Origin: Aurantimonas sp965217685
Lineage (GTDB): Bacteria; Pseudomonadota; Alphaproteobacteria; Rhizobiales; Rhizobiaceae
Assembly (NCBI GenBank): GCA_965217685.1
Contig: CBDCIZ010000003.1
Location: forward strand, 1,674,001-1,738,000
Direction: 5' to 3'
Length of the DNA stretch: 64,000 bases
Part shown: piece by piece, positions 52,723 to 61,080 of the stretch
Position numbering within the stretch: position 1 is the stretch's first letter
Layout: each line of letters opens with the position of its first letter
Position numbers and translations under genes: made by a program
Notes under the pieces: model-generated
Told to the model about the DNA's origin: nothing
Seen by the model: the letters and a program-made list of their open reading frames with translations, nothing else
Database searches by the model: none

Positions 52723-55173
52723 ATGTCCGCAGTCCCCGAGACCGATCCGATCGTTCCCGAAGCCCTCGAACAAGCCGAATACGGTGCCGACAGTATCAAA
52801 GTTCTCAAGGGCCTCGATGCCGTGCGCAAGCGCCCCGGCATGTATATCGGCGACACGGACGACGGATCCGGTCTCCACCACATGGTCTACGAGGTGGTCG
52901 ACAACGCCATCGACGAGGCCTTGGCGGGCCACGCGACCCATGTGACCGTGACCTTGAACCCGGACGGCTCTTGCACCGTGACCGACAACGGCCGCGGTAT
53001 CCCGACCGACATCCACACCGGCGAGGGCGTCTCGGCGGCTGAGGTCATCATGACCCAACTGCATGCCGGCGGGAAGTTCGACCAGAACTCCTACAAGGTG
53101 TCCGGCGGCCTCCACGGCGTCGGCGTCTCGGTGGTCAATGCGCTGTCCGTTTCGCTGGCGATGAAGATCAGGCGCAAGGGCCAGGTCCACGAGATGTCTT
53201 TCACCCACGGCGTGCCGGACGGTCCGTTGCGGCAGACCGGCGATGCCGGCAGCGAAACCGGGACGGCGATCACCTTCCTGCCGTCGCTCGATACCTTCGC
53301 GGGCGTCACCACCTTCGACTTCGGCACGCTGGAGCATCGCCTGCGCGAACTTGCCTTCCTGAACTCGGGCGTGCGCATCATCCTCACCGACAAGCGGGCG
53401 GCCGACGAAAAGCGCTCGGAGTTGTTCTACGAGGGCGGTCTCGAGGCCTTCGTCAAATATCTCGACCGTTCCCGCAAGCCGCTGACGCCCGAGCCGATCT
53501 CGCTGAAGGGCGAGAAGGACGGCATGACCGTCGAGGCGGCGCTGTGGTGGAACGACAGTTACAACGAGACCGTCCTCTGCTTCACCAACAACATTCCCCA
53601 GCGCGACGGCGGCACCCATATGGCGGGCTTTCGCGGCGCGCTGACCCGGCAGGTGACGGGTTATGCCGAAAGCTCCGGCATCCTGAAGCGGGAAAAGGTC
53701 TCGCTGACCGGCGACGACTGCCGCGAAGGGTTGTCCTGCGTCCTCTCGGTGAAGGTGCCGGACCCGAAGTTTTCCTCGCAGACCAAGGACAAGCTGGTCT
53801 CCTCCGAGGTGCGGCCGGTCGTGGAAAGCCTCGTTAACGAGGCGCTGTCGACCTGGTTCGAGGAGCACCCGGCCGAGGGCAAGATCGTCATCGGCAAGGT
53901 CGTCGAGGCCGCCACCGCCCGCGAGGCGGCGCGCAAGGCTCGAGACCTCACCCGCCGCAAGGGCGCGCTCGACATCACCTCGCTGCCCGGCAAGCTCGCC
54001 GACTGCCAGGAGAAGGATCCGGCGAAATCCGAGATTTTCATCGTCGAGGGTGACTCGGCCGGCGGCTCGGCCAAGGGCGCGCGCTCGCGTCAGAACCAGG
54101 CGATCCTGCCGCTGCGCGGCAAGATCCTCAATGTCGAGAGGGCCCGCTTCGACCGCATGCTCGGCTCCGACCAGATCGGCACGCTGATCACCGCGCTCGG
54201 CACATCGATCGGCAAGGACGAATTCAACGCCGACAAGCTGCGCTATCACAAGATCATCATCATGACGGACGCCGATGTCGACGGCGCCCATATCCGCACG
54301 CTGCTTCTCACCTTCTTCTTTCGGCAGATGCCGGAGCTGTTGGAGCGGGGCCACATCTACATCGCCCAGCCGCCGCTCTACAAAGTCACCCGCGGCAAGC
54401 AGAGCCAGTATCTGAAAAACGAGAAGGCGTTGGAGAACTACCTGATCGACGGTGGTCTCGACGATGCCTCGCTGACGCTCGCCTCAGGCGAGGTTCGCAC
54501 CGGCCGCGACCTGCGCGCCGTCGTCGAGGATGCGCTGTCAGTGCGCCAGATCATGGCCGGTCTCCACACCCGTTACGATCGCACCGTCGTCGAGCAGACG
54601 GCGATCTGCGGTGGCCTGACGGCCGAGGTTGCAGAGGACGCGGCCAAGGCGCCGGAGATGGCGCAAAAGATCGCCACGCGTCTCGATCTCGTCGCCGAGG
54701 AGACCGAGCGCGGCTGGACGGGCGAGGCATTGGATGGTGGTTATCGCTTCATGCGCACCGTGCGCGGCGTCGCCGAAGTGCGAAACGTCGATGCGGCGTT
54801 GATCGCGTCGGGCGACGCCTTACAGCTCAACCGCCTGTCGCCGCGGCTGACGGAAATCTACGACGGGGAGCCGGTGCTGCGGCGCAAGGAGACCGAACGA
54901 ACCCTGGCGGGCCCACTGGAGCTGCTGCTTGCGGTGTTCGAGGTCGGACGCAAGGGCATCTCGACCCAGCGCTATAAGGGCCTCGGCGAGATGAATCCCG
55001 ATCAGCTCTGGGAGACGACGCTTGACCCGGAGGCGCGCACGCTGGTCGTCGTCAAGATCAACGACGCCACCGACGCCGACCAGCTGTTTTCCCGGCTGAT
55101 GGGCGACGAAGTCGAACCACGCCGCGAGTTCATCCAGGAGAATGCGTTGCAGGTCGCGAACCTCGACATCTGA
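52723..55173 (+). CDS. gyrB: DNA gyrase subunit B
   Basis: 816 residues. The GHKL ATPase domain has YIGDTDDGSGLHHMVYEVVDNAIDEALAG, DNGRGIPTDIH and GGLHGVGVSVVNALS. The transducer domain follows (about 240-410), then TOPRIM with EGDSAGGSAKGARSRQNQAIL and the acidic DADVDGAHI. The C-terminal GyrA-binding part holds QRYKGLGEMNPDQLWETT. The insert after TOPRIM (about 570-700) is typical of Gram-negative GyrB. The 222 bases upstream include a TATATATA stretch near 52621, a possible -10 region. Confidence 0.97.
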   Translation: MSAVPETDPIVPEALEQAEYGADSIKVLKGLDAVRKRPGMYIGDTDDGSGLHHMVYEVVDNAIDEALAGHATHVTVTLNPDGSCTVTDNGRGIPTDIHTGEGVSAAEVIMTQLHAGGKFDQNSYKVSGGLHGVGVSVVNALSVSLAMKIRRKGQVHEMSFTHGVPDGPLRQTGDAGSETGTAITFLPSLDTFAGVTTFDFGTLEHRLRELAFLNSGVRIILTDKRAADEKRSELFYEGGLEAFVKYLDRSRKPLTPEPISLKGEKDGMTVEAALWWNDSYNETVLCFTNNIPQRDGGTHMAGFRGALTRQVTGYAESSGILKREKVSLTGDDCREGLSCVLSVKVPDPKFSSQTKDKLVSSEVRPVVESLVNEALSTWFEEHPAEGKIVIGKVVEAATAREAARKARDLTRRKGALDITSLPGKLADCQEKDPAKSEIFIVEGDSAGGSAKGARSRQNQAILPLRGKILNVERARFDRMLGSDQIGTLITALGTSIGKDEFNADKLRYHKIIIMTDADVDGAHIRTLLLTFFFRQMPELLERGHIYIAQPPLYKVTRGKQSQYLKNEKALENYLIDGGLDDASLTLASGEVRTGRDLRAVVEDALSVRQIMAGLHTRYDRTVVEQTAICGGLTAEVAEDAAKAPEMAQKIATRLDLVAEETERGWTGEALDGGYRFMRTVRGVAEVRNVDAALIASGDALQLNRLSPRLTEIYDGEPVLRRKETERTLAGPLELLLAVFEVGRKGISTQRYKGLGEMNPDQLWETTLDPEARTLVVVKINDATDADQLFSRLMGDEVEPRREFIQENALQVANLDI

Positions 55174-55254
55174 TCGAGGGTCGGCTGCGGCGACCCGTCA
55201 AGATATGATCCGGGAGGCGGTATCGCCCGGACCGATGTCCGAGCGATGGCTTGG

Positions 55255-55404
55255 CTAGACACTGCGACGGCCTGTGACGAGCTGGTAGATGACGACGATG
55301 ACGGCGATGACGAGCAAGAGGTGGATCAGTCCACCTGCAATGTGAAACGCGAATGCGCCCAGAAGCCAGAGAATGACGAGAATGACGGCGAGAGTCCAAA
55401 GCAT
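55255..55404 (-). CDS. Small Lmo0937-type membrane protein
   Basis: 49 residues, nearly all membrane: LWTLAVILVILWLLGAFAFH, a glycine turn, then LIHLLLVIAVIVVIYQLVTG and RR. This is the Lmo0937/DUF5670 pattern, a family of short two-helix proteins linked to stress. ATG 55404 is preceded by AGGAAAG. A consensus EcfG promoter lies 49 bases upstream. Function unknown. Confidence 0.85.
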   Translation of the reverse strand: MLWTLAVILVILWLLGAFAFHIAGGLIHLLLVIAVIVVIYQLVTGRRSV

Positions 55405-55452
55405 ATGGTGTCTTTCCTGTTCCGCGGTTTTTTAACACGCGTTCGCCGAGAC

Positions 55453-55477
55453 AACGGTGCTGTGTGTCCGGCGTTCC
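55453..55477 (-). promoter_or_regulatory. EcfG (general stress response) promoter
   Basis: On the minus strand GGAAC (55477-55473), 16 bases, CGTT (55456-55453): an exact match to the GGAAC-N16/17-CGTT consensus of the alphaproteobacterial sigma factor EcfG. It directs transcription of the small membrane protein gene. Confidence 0.7.
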
Positions 55478-55626
55478 CTCGGGGTGCCTGAATATGAAAT
55501 GCGGATCTCGCCGGACTTGAGGGTTCGGCGAGATCCTCGAAACGACAAAGCCTTCGCCACTGCGCGTCGTATCGAGAATGTCCGACCATCTGAAGATGTC
55601 TGCGAAGTTCGAACGCAAGTCGTGCC

Positions 55627-56127
55627 TCAGGCCGGGGCGCGAGTCTCCGGTCCGGTCAGGTCGCCGAGTTCCAGAACTGGCCCGGCATGGATGCTGTCGG
55701 CGTTGAGCATCGTCGCGATCCGCTCCAGCGTCGCGACCATCATCGCCTGCTCCCAGTCGGCGAGTTCGCCGAATTTTTTCTCGAACAGTGTCTGCGGATT
55801 GGAGGGCATGCCGGCGAGCAGATCGTGGCCGGCCGTCGTCAGTGCGATCCACACATGGCGGCGGTCGTCCTTGCCGCGTCTGCGGGCGACGAGGCCGCGC
55901 TCTTCCAGCTTGTCGACGAGGGCGGTGACGGTCGCCTGGGTCAGACCGATCTGCGCCGAGATCGCGCCGGGCGTCTCCTCGTTATGGCCGAGGAGCCTCA
56001 GGACAATCATCTGCGAGTTGGTGAGGCCGGTTTCCTGGGCAAGGCGTTTGGAGCCGAATTCCGTCGCGCGGATGATCCGTCTGAGCGCGGTCAGCGCGTC
56101 CTGACCTCTGTGGGCTGCGGGCTGCAT
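55627..56127 (-). CDS. ectR: MarR-family regulator EctR
   Basis: 166 residues. Winged helix with GAISAQIGLTQATVTALVDKLEERGLVARRRGKDDRRHVWIALT, the MarR wing D-x-R-x-R pattern, and helices for dimerisation at both ends. It is divergent from ectA, the position of EctR, which represses ect genes at low salt in methylotrophs and halophiles. The N-terminal RRIIRATEFGSKRLAQETGLT is the EctR type. GGAG lies 9 bases before ATG 56127. Confidence 0.88.
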   Translation of the reverse strand: MQPAAHRGQDALTALRRIIRATEFGSKRLAQETGLTNSQMIVLRLLGHNEETPGAISAQIGLTQATVTALVDKLEERGLVARRRGKDDRRHVWIALTTAGHDLLAGMPSNPQTLFEKKFGELADWEQAMMVATLERIATMLNADSIHAGPVLELGDLTGPETRAPA

Positions 56128-56405
56128 CGCCGCTTACTCCGAATAATGGCGTCCCGGCGGGTCCGGAACGTCGGTGTTCTCCGTCATGTCGCGGTGTAAA
56201 CCCGCCCGACGCGCCGATCCGCATCGCCAGATCCTTCTGCCCCTACGATTTGAAGGGCGCTGCGAGCGACCGCTCGACGGACAGTCGACAGGCCACACGT
56301 CTTCAGCAATCGGTCTATCGAATATTCCTTCGACAAACGAAGAACCGATCTGTTTTTCCTGCAAAGCATTTTTCAACCCCGATCGCCAGAAAGAATTCAT
56401 ATTTG

Positions 56406-56420
56406 GTCGAGAATCTCGAC
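56406..56420. promoter_or_regulatory. Candidate EctR operator
   Basis: GTCGAGA-A-TCTCGAC: a perfect 7-bp inverted repeat around a one-base centre, about 130 bases before the ectA start and inside an AT-richer stretch. MarR dimers bind such palindromes. The rest of the ectR-ectA gap (56128-56551, 424 bases) shows no gene; ORFs there are not protein-like. Confidence 0.5.
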
Positions 56421-56551
56421 AGCTTGCTGAAAATGCAGGCGGTCTCCGCCCAAAAATGCGGCGTGTGACTATCCTATCTCGGCTCGGCGGGTTGACGAAT
56501 GCTTCGACAGTTGAAACTTATGGCGCAACGCAACAAACGACGAGGCCGACC

Positions 56552-57163
56552 GTGCTCAAGCGCGATCACCAGACAAGCGCACCCGCCACCATTTCCGACG
56601 ACATCGTCTTTCGTCATCCCGTGCGCGAGGACGGTCAGGCCGTGCATGATCTGGTCGAAGCCTCGGGCAAGCTCGACACCAATTCGCTCTACACCAACTT
56701 CCTGCAGTGCACCCATTTCTCCAGCACCTGCATGCTGGCGGAACTCGATGGCGTCATCATCGGCTGGGTTTCCGGCTATCGCCCGCCCGAGGAGACCTCG
56801 ACGCTGTTCGTCTGGCAGGTCGCAGTCGCTCAAGCCGCGCGCGGCAAGCGCCTCGCCCGTCGGCTGCTTTCCACGCTTCTGGAAAGCGATGGCTGCGTCG
56901 GTGTCGAACAGGTCAAGACGACGATCACGCCCGACAATTCCTCCTCCTGGAAGATGTTCGAGGGTTTTGCCGACGAGTTCGACGCGGTCGTGACCGACAA
57001 GGTCTGGCTTTGCGGCGAGCGGCATTTCGGCAACGACCACGACAGCGAGCACATGCTGACGATCGGGCCGCTTGATCTCGGAGGAAAGCCTGCTGCGACC
57101 GACAGCGCCGCGCCGGTCGTGACGCCTTTCGGCACAAACCGGCCGGACGTCGAAGCCGCCTGA
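56552..57163 (+). CDS. ectA: L-2,4-diaminobutyrate N-acetyltransferase EctA
   Basis: 203 residues of the GNAT fold. Family core: FRHPVREDGQAVHDLVEA, LDTNSLYTNFLQCTHFSST, GWVSGYRPPEETSTLFVWQVAV and the acetyl-CoA loop AARGKRLARRLL. It acetylates the gamma-amino group of 2,4-diaminobutyrate. The last 35 residues exceed the usual length of 165-190. The start is GTG 56552 (GAGG 6 bases upstream); upstream codons in frame cover the promoter. It begins an operon with ectB and ask. Confidence 0.92.
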   Translation: MLKRDHQTSAPATISDDIVFRHPVREDGQAVHDLVEASGKLDTNSLYTNFLQCTHFSSTCMLAELDGVIIGWVSGYRPPEETSTLFVWQVAVAQAARGKRLARRLLSTLLESDGCVGVEQVKTTITPDNSSSWKMFEGFADEFDAVVTDKVWLCGERHFGNDHDSEHMLTIGPLDLGGKPAATDSAAPVVTPFGTNRPDVEAA

Positions 57164-57267
57164 GGCTCAGCGCTTCGCCAGGCCATGCCCGGCGTCTCAT
57201 GTTCACGCAGACCGTGGAGCGCGGTCGGGCGGAGCTTTGCTCATGCCATCACGCCTCGCGTTTCCGC

Positions 57268-57310
57268 TTTGCGCCCCCCCTCGCACGATTTTGCGCCCCC
57301 CTCACACGAT
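57268..57310 (+). repeat. 22-bp tandem duplication upstream of ectB
   Basis: Two copies (57268-57289 and 57290-57310) of a unit TTTGCGCCCCCC(C)TCgCACGAT, differing by one C and one substitution. They end at the ectB ribosome site (AAGGA 57311-57315). Confidence 0.85.
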
Positions 57311-57321
57311 AAGGAACCTTG

Positions 57322-58650
57322 ATGTCCAACGTCCATGACATTGCCGTCAACGTAAAGACCGACACCTTCGAGCGTCTCGAATCGAACGTGCGCAGCTATT
57401 GCCGCAGCTTCACGACGGTCTTCAAATCCGCGCACAATGCCAGGATGACCGATGTCGACGGCCGCGAATATATCGACTTTCTCGCCGGCTGCGCGGTTCT
57501 GAACTACGGCCACAACGACCATGACCTGCGCCGCGCCCTCGTCGACTACATCATGGAAGACGGCCTCACCCACGGCCTCGACATGCACACCGAGGCCAAG
57601 GAGCAGTTCCTCCTCGCGTTCGACGAGAAGATCCTCAAACCCCGCGATCTCGACTATCGCATGATGTTCGTCGGCCCGACGGGCACCAACGCCGTCGAGG
57701 CGGCGCTGAAGCTCGCCCGCAAAAAGACCGGCCGCAACAACGTCGTCGCCTTCACCAACGGCTATCACGGCATGACGCTGGGCGCGCTCGCGGCGACCGG
57801 CAACGGCCATCACCGCCACGGCTCGGGCATTGCGCTCACCGGCGTGACCCGCATGCCCTATGACGGCTTCCACGGTGCCGGCGTCGACACGGCGAAGATC
57901 ATCGACGACATGCTCTCCGACACCTCCAGCGGCGTCGAGGCGCCGGCCGCCTTGCTGATCGAGGCGATCCAAGGCGAGGGCGGACTCAATGCCGTCTCCG
58001 CCAACTGGCTGAGGGAGATCGCGCGGATCGCCGAGAAGCACGGCGCGCTCTTGATCGTCGACGACATTCAGGCCGGTTGTGGCCGCTCGGGCGATTTCTT
58101 CTCTTTCGAGTTCGCGGGCATCAATCCCGATATTGTGACGATGGCGAAGTCGCTGTCGGGTTACGGCCTGCCCTTCGCCATGGTTCTCACGAGGCCCGAG
58201 CACGACGTCTTCACGCCGGCCGAGCACAACGGCACCTTCCGCGGCAACAACCACGCCTTCGTCACCGGCAAGGCGGCGCTCGACAAGTTCTGGTCGGATG
58301 AGGCCTTCATCACCGGTGTGCGCCGCCGCGCCAGGCTTCTGAACGAGCGCCTGTCGGCAATCGCCAGTCACTACGGCCATCCTTTCCGCACCAAGGGTCG
58401 CGGCATGATGGCCGGCATCGATACCGGCTCGGGCGAGACCGCGTCGGCGATCTGCGCCGAATGCTTCAGGAACGGCCTGATCATCGAGACATCCGGCTCC
58501 AGCGACGAGATCGTCAAGGTGCTGGCGCCGCTGACCATCGAGGACGAGACCTTCAATGCCGGCCTCGACATTCTCGAAAGCGCTTTTGCTACGGTGGTCG
58601 GGAAAGCGATGGTCGGGAAGAACGACGCCGCGAAGATCGCGGCCGAGTGA
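57322..58650 (+). CDS. ectB: L-2,4-diaminobutyrate--2-oxoglutarate transaminase EctB
   Basis: 442 residues, class III aminotransferase. The EctB signature is HGLDMHTEAKEQFLLAF; FVGPTGTNAVEAALKLARKKTGR binds the cofactor phosphate; the Schiff-base lysine is K276 in MAKSLSGYG. It aminates aspartate semialdehyde to 2,4-diaminobutyrate using glutamate. AAGGA is 6 bases before ATG 57322. The 158-base gap from ectA holds the 22-bp duplication but no terminator. ask follows after 79 bases. Confidence 0.94.
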   Translation: MSNVHDIAVNVKTDTFERLESNVRSYCRSFTTVFKSAHNARMTDVDGREYIDFLAGCAVLNYGHNDHDLRRALVDYIMEDGLTHGLDMHTEAKEQFLLAFDEKILKPRDLDYRMMFVGPTGTNAVEAALKLARKKTGRNNVVAFTNGYHGMTLGALAATGNGHHRHGSGIALTGVTRMPYDGFHGAGVDTAKIIDDMLSDTSSGVEAPAALLIEAIQGEGGLNAVSANWLREIARIAEKHGALLIVDDIQAGCGRSGDFFSFEFAGINPDIVTMAKSLSGYGLPFAMVLTRPEHDVFTPAEHNGTFRGNNHAFVTGKAALDKFWSDEAFITGVRRRARLLNERLSAIASHYGHPFRTKGRGMMAGIDTGSGETASAICAECFRNGLIIETSGSSDEIVKVLAPLTIEDETFNAGLDILESAFATVVGKAMVGKNDAAKIAAE

Positions 58651-58729
58651 AAGGCCTTTCGAAGGCGACCGGTTGCGGCGGGTGCCCCTTGATCCGAAAG
58701 TTCCAGTGAAATTGCGTGAAGCGGACCCC

Positions 58730-60193
58730 ATGACCGGCCACACAGTCGAAAAGATCGGCGGCACCTCGATGTCGAAGCACGAGGATCTGCTCTCCAACGT
58801 GCTGATCGCGGCGCGCGCGGGCGCCGATCTCTACAACCGCATCTTCGTCGTTTCCGCCTATGGCGGCGTCACCGACAGGCTGCTCGAGCACAAAAAGACC
58901 TCGAAGGCCGGTGTCTACGCGCTCTTCGCCAGCGAGGGCTCGGAATGGGCCTGGGGCGACGCGCTGACCGCCGTCGGTCGCGACATGATCGCGATCAATG
59001 CCGAGATCCTCGCCGACAAGGCCGATCGCAGGATCGCCGACGATTTCGTCCGCGAGCGGATCGAGGGCGTGCGCTCCTGCCTCATCGATCTGTCGCGCCT
59101 CTGCTCGTTTGGCCAGTTCCGGCTGGAAGAGCATCTCCTGACGGTCCGCGAGATGTTGTCCTCGCTCGGCGAGGCCCATTCGGCGCACACCACGACGCTG
59201 CTTCTGAAGCGCAATAGCGTGAACGCCCGCTTCGTCGACCTGTCGGGCTGGCGCGACGACAGCCAGCCGAGCCTCGACGAGCGGATATCGGGCGCTTTTG
59301 CCGACGTCGACATCACGCGGGAGCTTGCCATCGTGCCCGGCTACGCCCAGTGCCGAGAGGCGCTGATGAAGAGCTTCGACCGTGGCTACACCGAGGTGAC
59401 CTTCTCGCGCATCGCCGTTCTCACCAAGGCGCGCGAGGCGATCATCCACAAGGAGTTCCATCTGTGCAGCGCCGACCCGAAGGTGGTCGGTCTCGATAAG
59501 GTACGGGTCATCGGCGGGACAAATTACGACGTCGCCGACCAGCTTTCCAACATGGGCATGGAAGCGATTCATCCGCGCGCTGCCAAGGGCATGCGCCAGG
59601 CCGGCATTCCGCTCAGGGTCCGCAATGCGTTCCGGCCGCAGGACGAAGGCACGCTGATCGTCGACGACCGCACCAAGCCCGAGCCGCGGGTCGACATGAT
59701 CGTCGGACTGCGCGGCGCCTTCTCGCTGCAGTTTTTCGAGCAGGACATGGTCGGCGTCAAAGGCTACGACTCGGCCGTTCTGGACGCCTTGACCCACCAC
59801 AAGGTGCGCATCGTGACGAAGTCGGTGAACGCCAACACCGTCACCCACTTCCTCGACTGCTCGCTCGATCGCCTGCGTCGGGTGGAGCGCGATCTCGCCA
59901 GGAAGTTCCCGTCGGCCGAGATCGATATCCAGCGCGTGGCGCTCGTCTCGGTCATCGGCCGCAGCCTCGCGGCACCCGGTTTGACGCTGAAAGCGTTATC
60001 CGCTCTCGACGCCGCCGGCATCCAGCCCCTCGGCATGCTGGATCTCACCCGCCGCGTCGACCTGCAGTTCGTCATCGACGACAGCCAGCATGACGATGCG
60101 GTGCGCGCCCTGCACGCGGCGCTGGTGGAGAAGGATATCGGGGCTGTGGCGGGCGAGGTGTCCGGCGGCGAGGCAATCCGCAACGCGGCGTAA
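58730..60193 (+). CDS. ask: Aspartate kinase of the ectoine-operon type
   Basis: 487 residues. KIGGTSMSK at 8-16 is the kinase nucleotide motif (KFGGTS in housekeeping enzymes). The catalytic core includes the GYTEVTFSRIAVLTKA segment in place of GRGGSDTTA, and two ACT-like regions lie in the C-terminal half. These differences define Ask_Ect, a kinase less feedback-inhibited and dedicated to ectoine synthesis. It phosphorylates aspartate, feeding aspartate semialdehyde to EctB. ectC, which normally separates ectB and ask, is absent; the 79-base gap shows no remnant. Confidence 0.92.
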   Translation: MTGHTVEKIGGTSMSKHEDLLSNVLIAARAGADLYNRIFVVSAYGGVTDRLLEHKKTSKAGVYALFASEGSEWAWGDALTAVGRDMIAINAEILADKADRRIADDFVRERIEGVRSCLIDLSRLCSFGQFRLEEHLLTVREMLSSLGEAHSAHTTTLLLKRNSVNARFVDLSGWRDDSQPSLDERISGAFADVDITRELAIVPGYAQCREALMKSFDRGYTEVTFSRIAVLTKAREAIIHKEFHLCSADPKVVGLDKVRVIGGTNYDVADQLSNMGMEAIHPRAAKGMRQAGIPLRVRNAFRPQDEGTLIVDDRTKPEPRVDMIVGLRGAFSLQFFEQDMVGVKGYDSAVLDALTHHKVRIVTKSVNANTVTHFLDCSLDRLRRVERDLARKFPSAEIDIQRVALVSVIGRSLAAPGLTLKALSALDAAGIQPLGMLDLTRRVDLQFVIDDSQHDDAVRALHAALVEKDIGAVAGEVSGGEAIRNAA

Positions 60194-60600
60194 AACCACG
60201 CATGGCCGAGGGGAAGAGCAGACCATCACCACGGCGTTCTTCTCCCCACGGGGCGAAATCCCGGCATGGGAATGAAGGTAATGGTGCGGATGGTGACGCG
60301 CTCGTTGCGACGATCGCCAAGGGCATGAGACATACCGGCATGGTCGATCTCGATTATCGGGACCTTGAGTTTTTTCGAATGGGCGATGATACGCCGGCAG
60401 ATTTTTCGAGGTCTATCCGCTTTCGCGGTGCGACTGACGCCTTCGCGTTCTCGTGACCGGCATGCGGGCCGCATGGGAGCCCTGACCGGTGGTAAATTTC
60501 GGCTGCGTCCGGAGCGCATGGCTGCGTTGCGTGATCCGCGATTGCTGCAATGCACACTCATTCTTAGCTTCCGGTCGTAGAAGACCAGGAAGGCACCAGG
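60194..60600. other. Intergenic region after ask
   Basis: 407 bases without a supported gene. Less GC-rich from 60280 to 60440. No ectC-like reading in any frame. It probably holds the promoter of the DUF3563 gene. Confidence 0.4.
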
Positions 60601-60759
60601 ATGACCATCACCGAAGCGATCCGCGGCGTATTCACCCGCGACTTCGAGCAGGACCGCATTCGCGCTTATCTCGACAAGTCGGTCTCCATGGCCGATCTCG
60701 AGCGTCGCCAGCGCAACATCGACGAGGGCCGCCTGCGTCCGCGCAGCTATTCCTTCTGA
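60601..60759 (+). CDS. DUF3563 small protein
   Basis: 52 residues. The pattern DRIRAYLDKSVSMADLERRQRNIDEG matches DUF3563, short soluble proteins found mostly in Proteobacteria, function unknown. GAAGG precedes ATG 60601 by 9 bases. Stands alone. Confidence 0.8.
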   Translation: MTITEAIRGVFTRDFEQDRIRAYLDKSVSMADLERRQRNIDEGRLRPRSYSF

Positions 60760-61080
60760 GCCTCGGCGCTCCAGAGGATGATTTCGCGGACGATGCCCGC
60801 GATCCGACACGCGGATAAGACGCCCCAACGCGCGAGGACGGCGGTTCTCGAATGCAGAGCCAGCCGGCATCGGGCGACGTCGTGTCCGGCCCCGGCAATC
60901 GGGCGTTGCCTGGTCTGTTTCGGCGCGCGATAAACCCGCCGTTATCTTTGCCCTATTCCCGGCAGAATGGTCGCCGACTGGCCAAGAGCGTTTTCCCGGC
61001 TATCTGCCGGCAGACTGAACGCCGCCGGCATCGATCCCTTTGCCGCCGCATGAAAAACAGTTTCCGGTGACAATCCAAAA
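60760..61080. other. Intergenic region before the ABC exporter
   Basis: 321 bases; no gene supported. Should hold the exporter promoter; no convincing boxes seen. Confidence 0.3.

Noticed and set aside
58651..58729. Possible ectC remnant between ectB and ask
   Set aside because: 79 bases only, and no frame resembles EctC.
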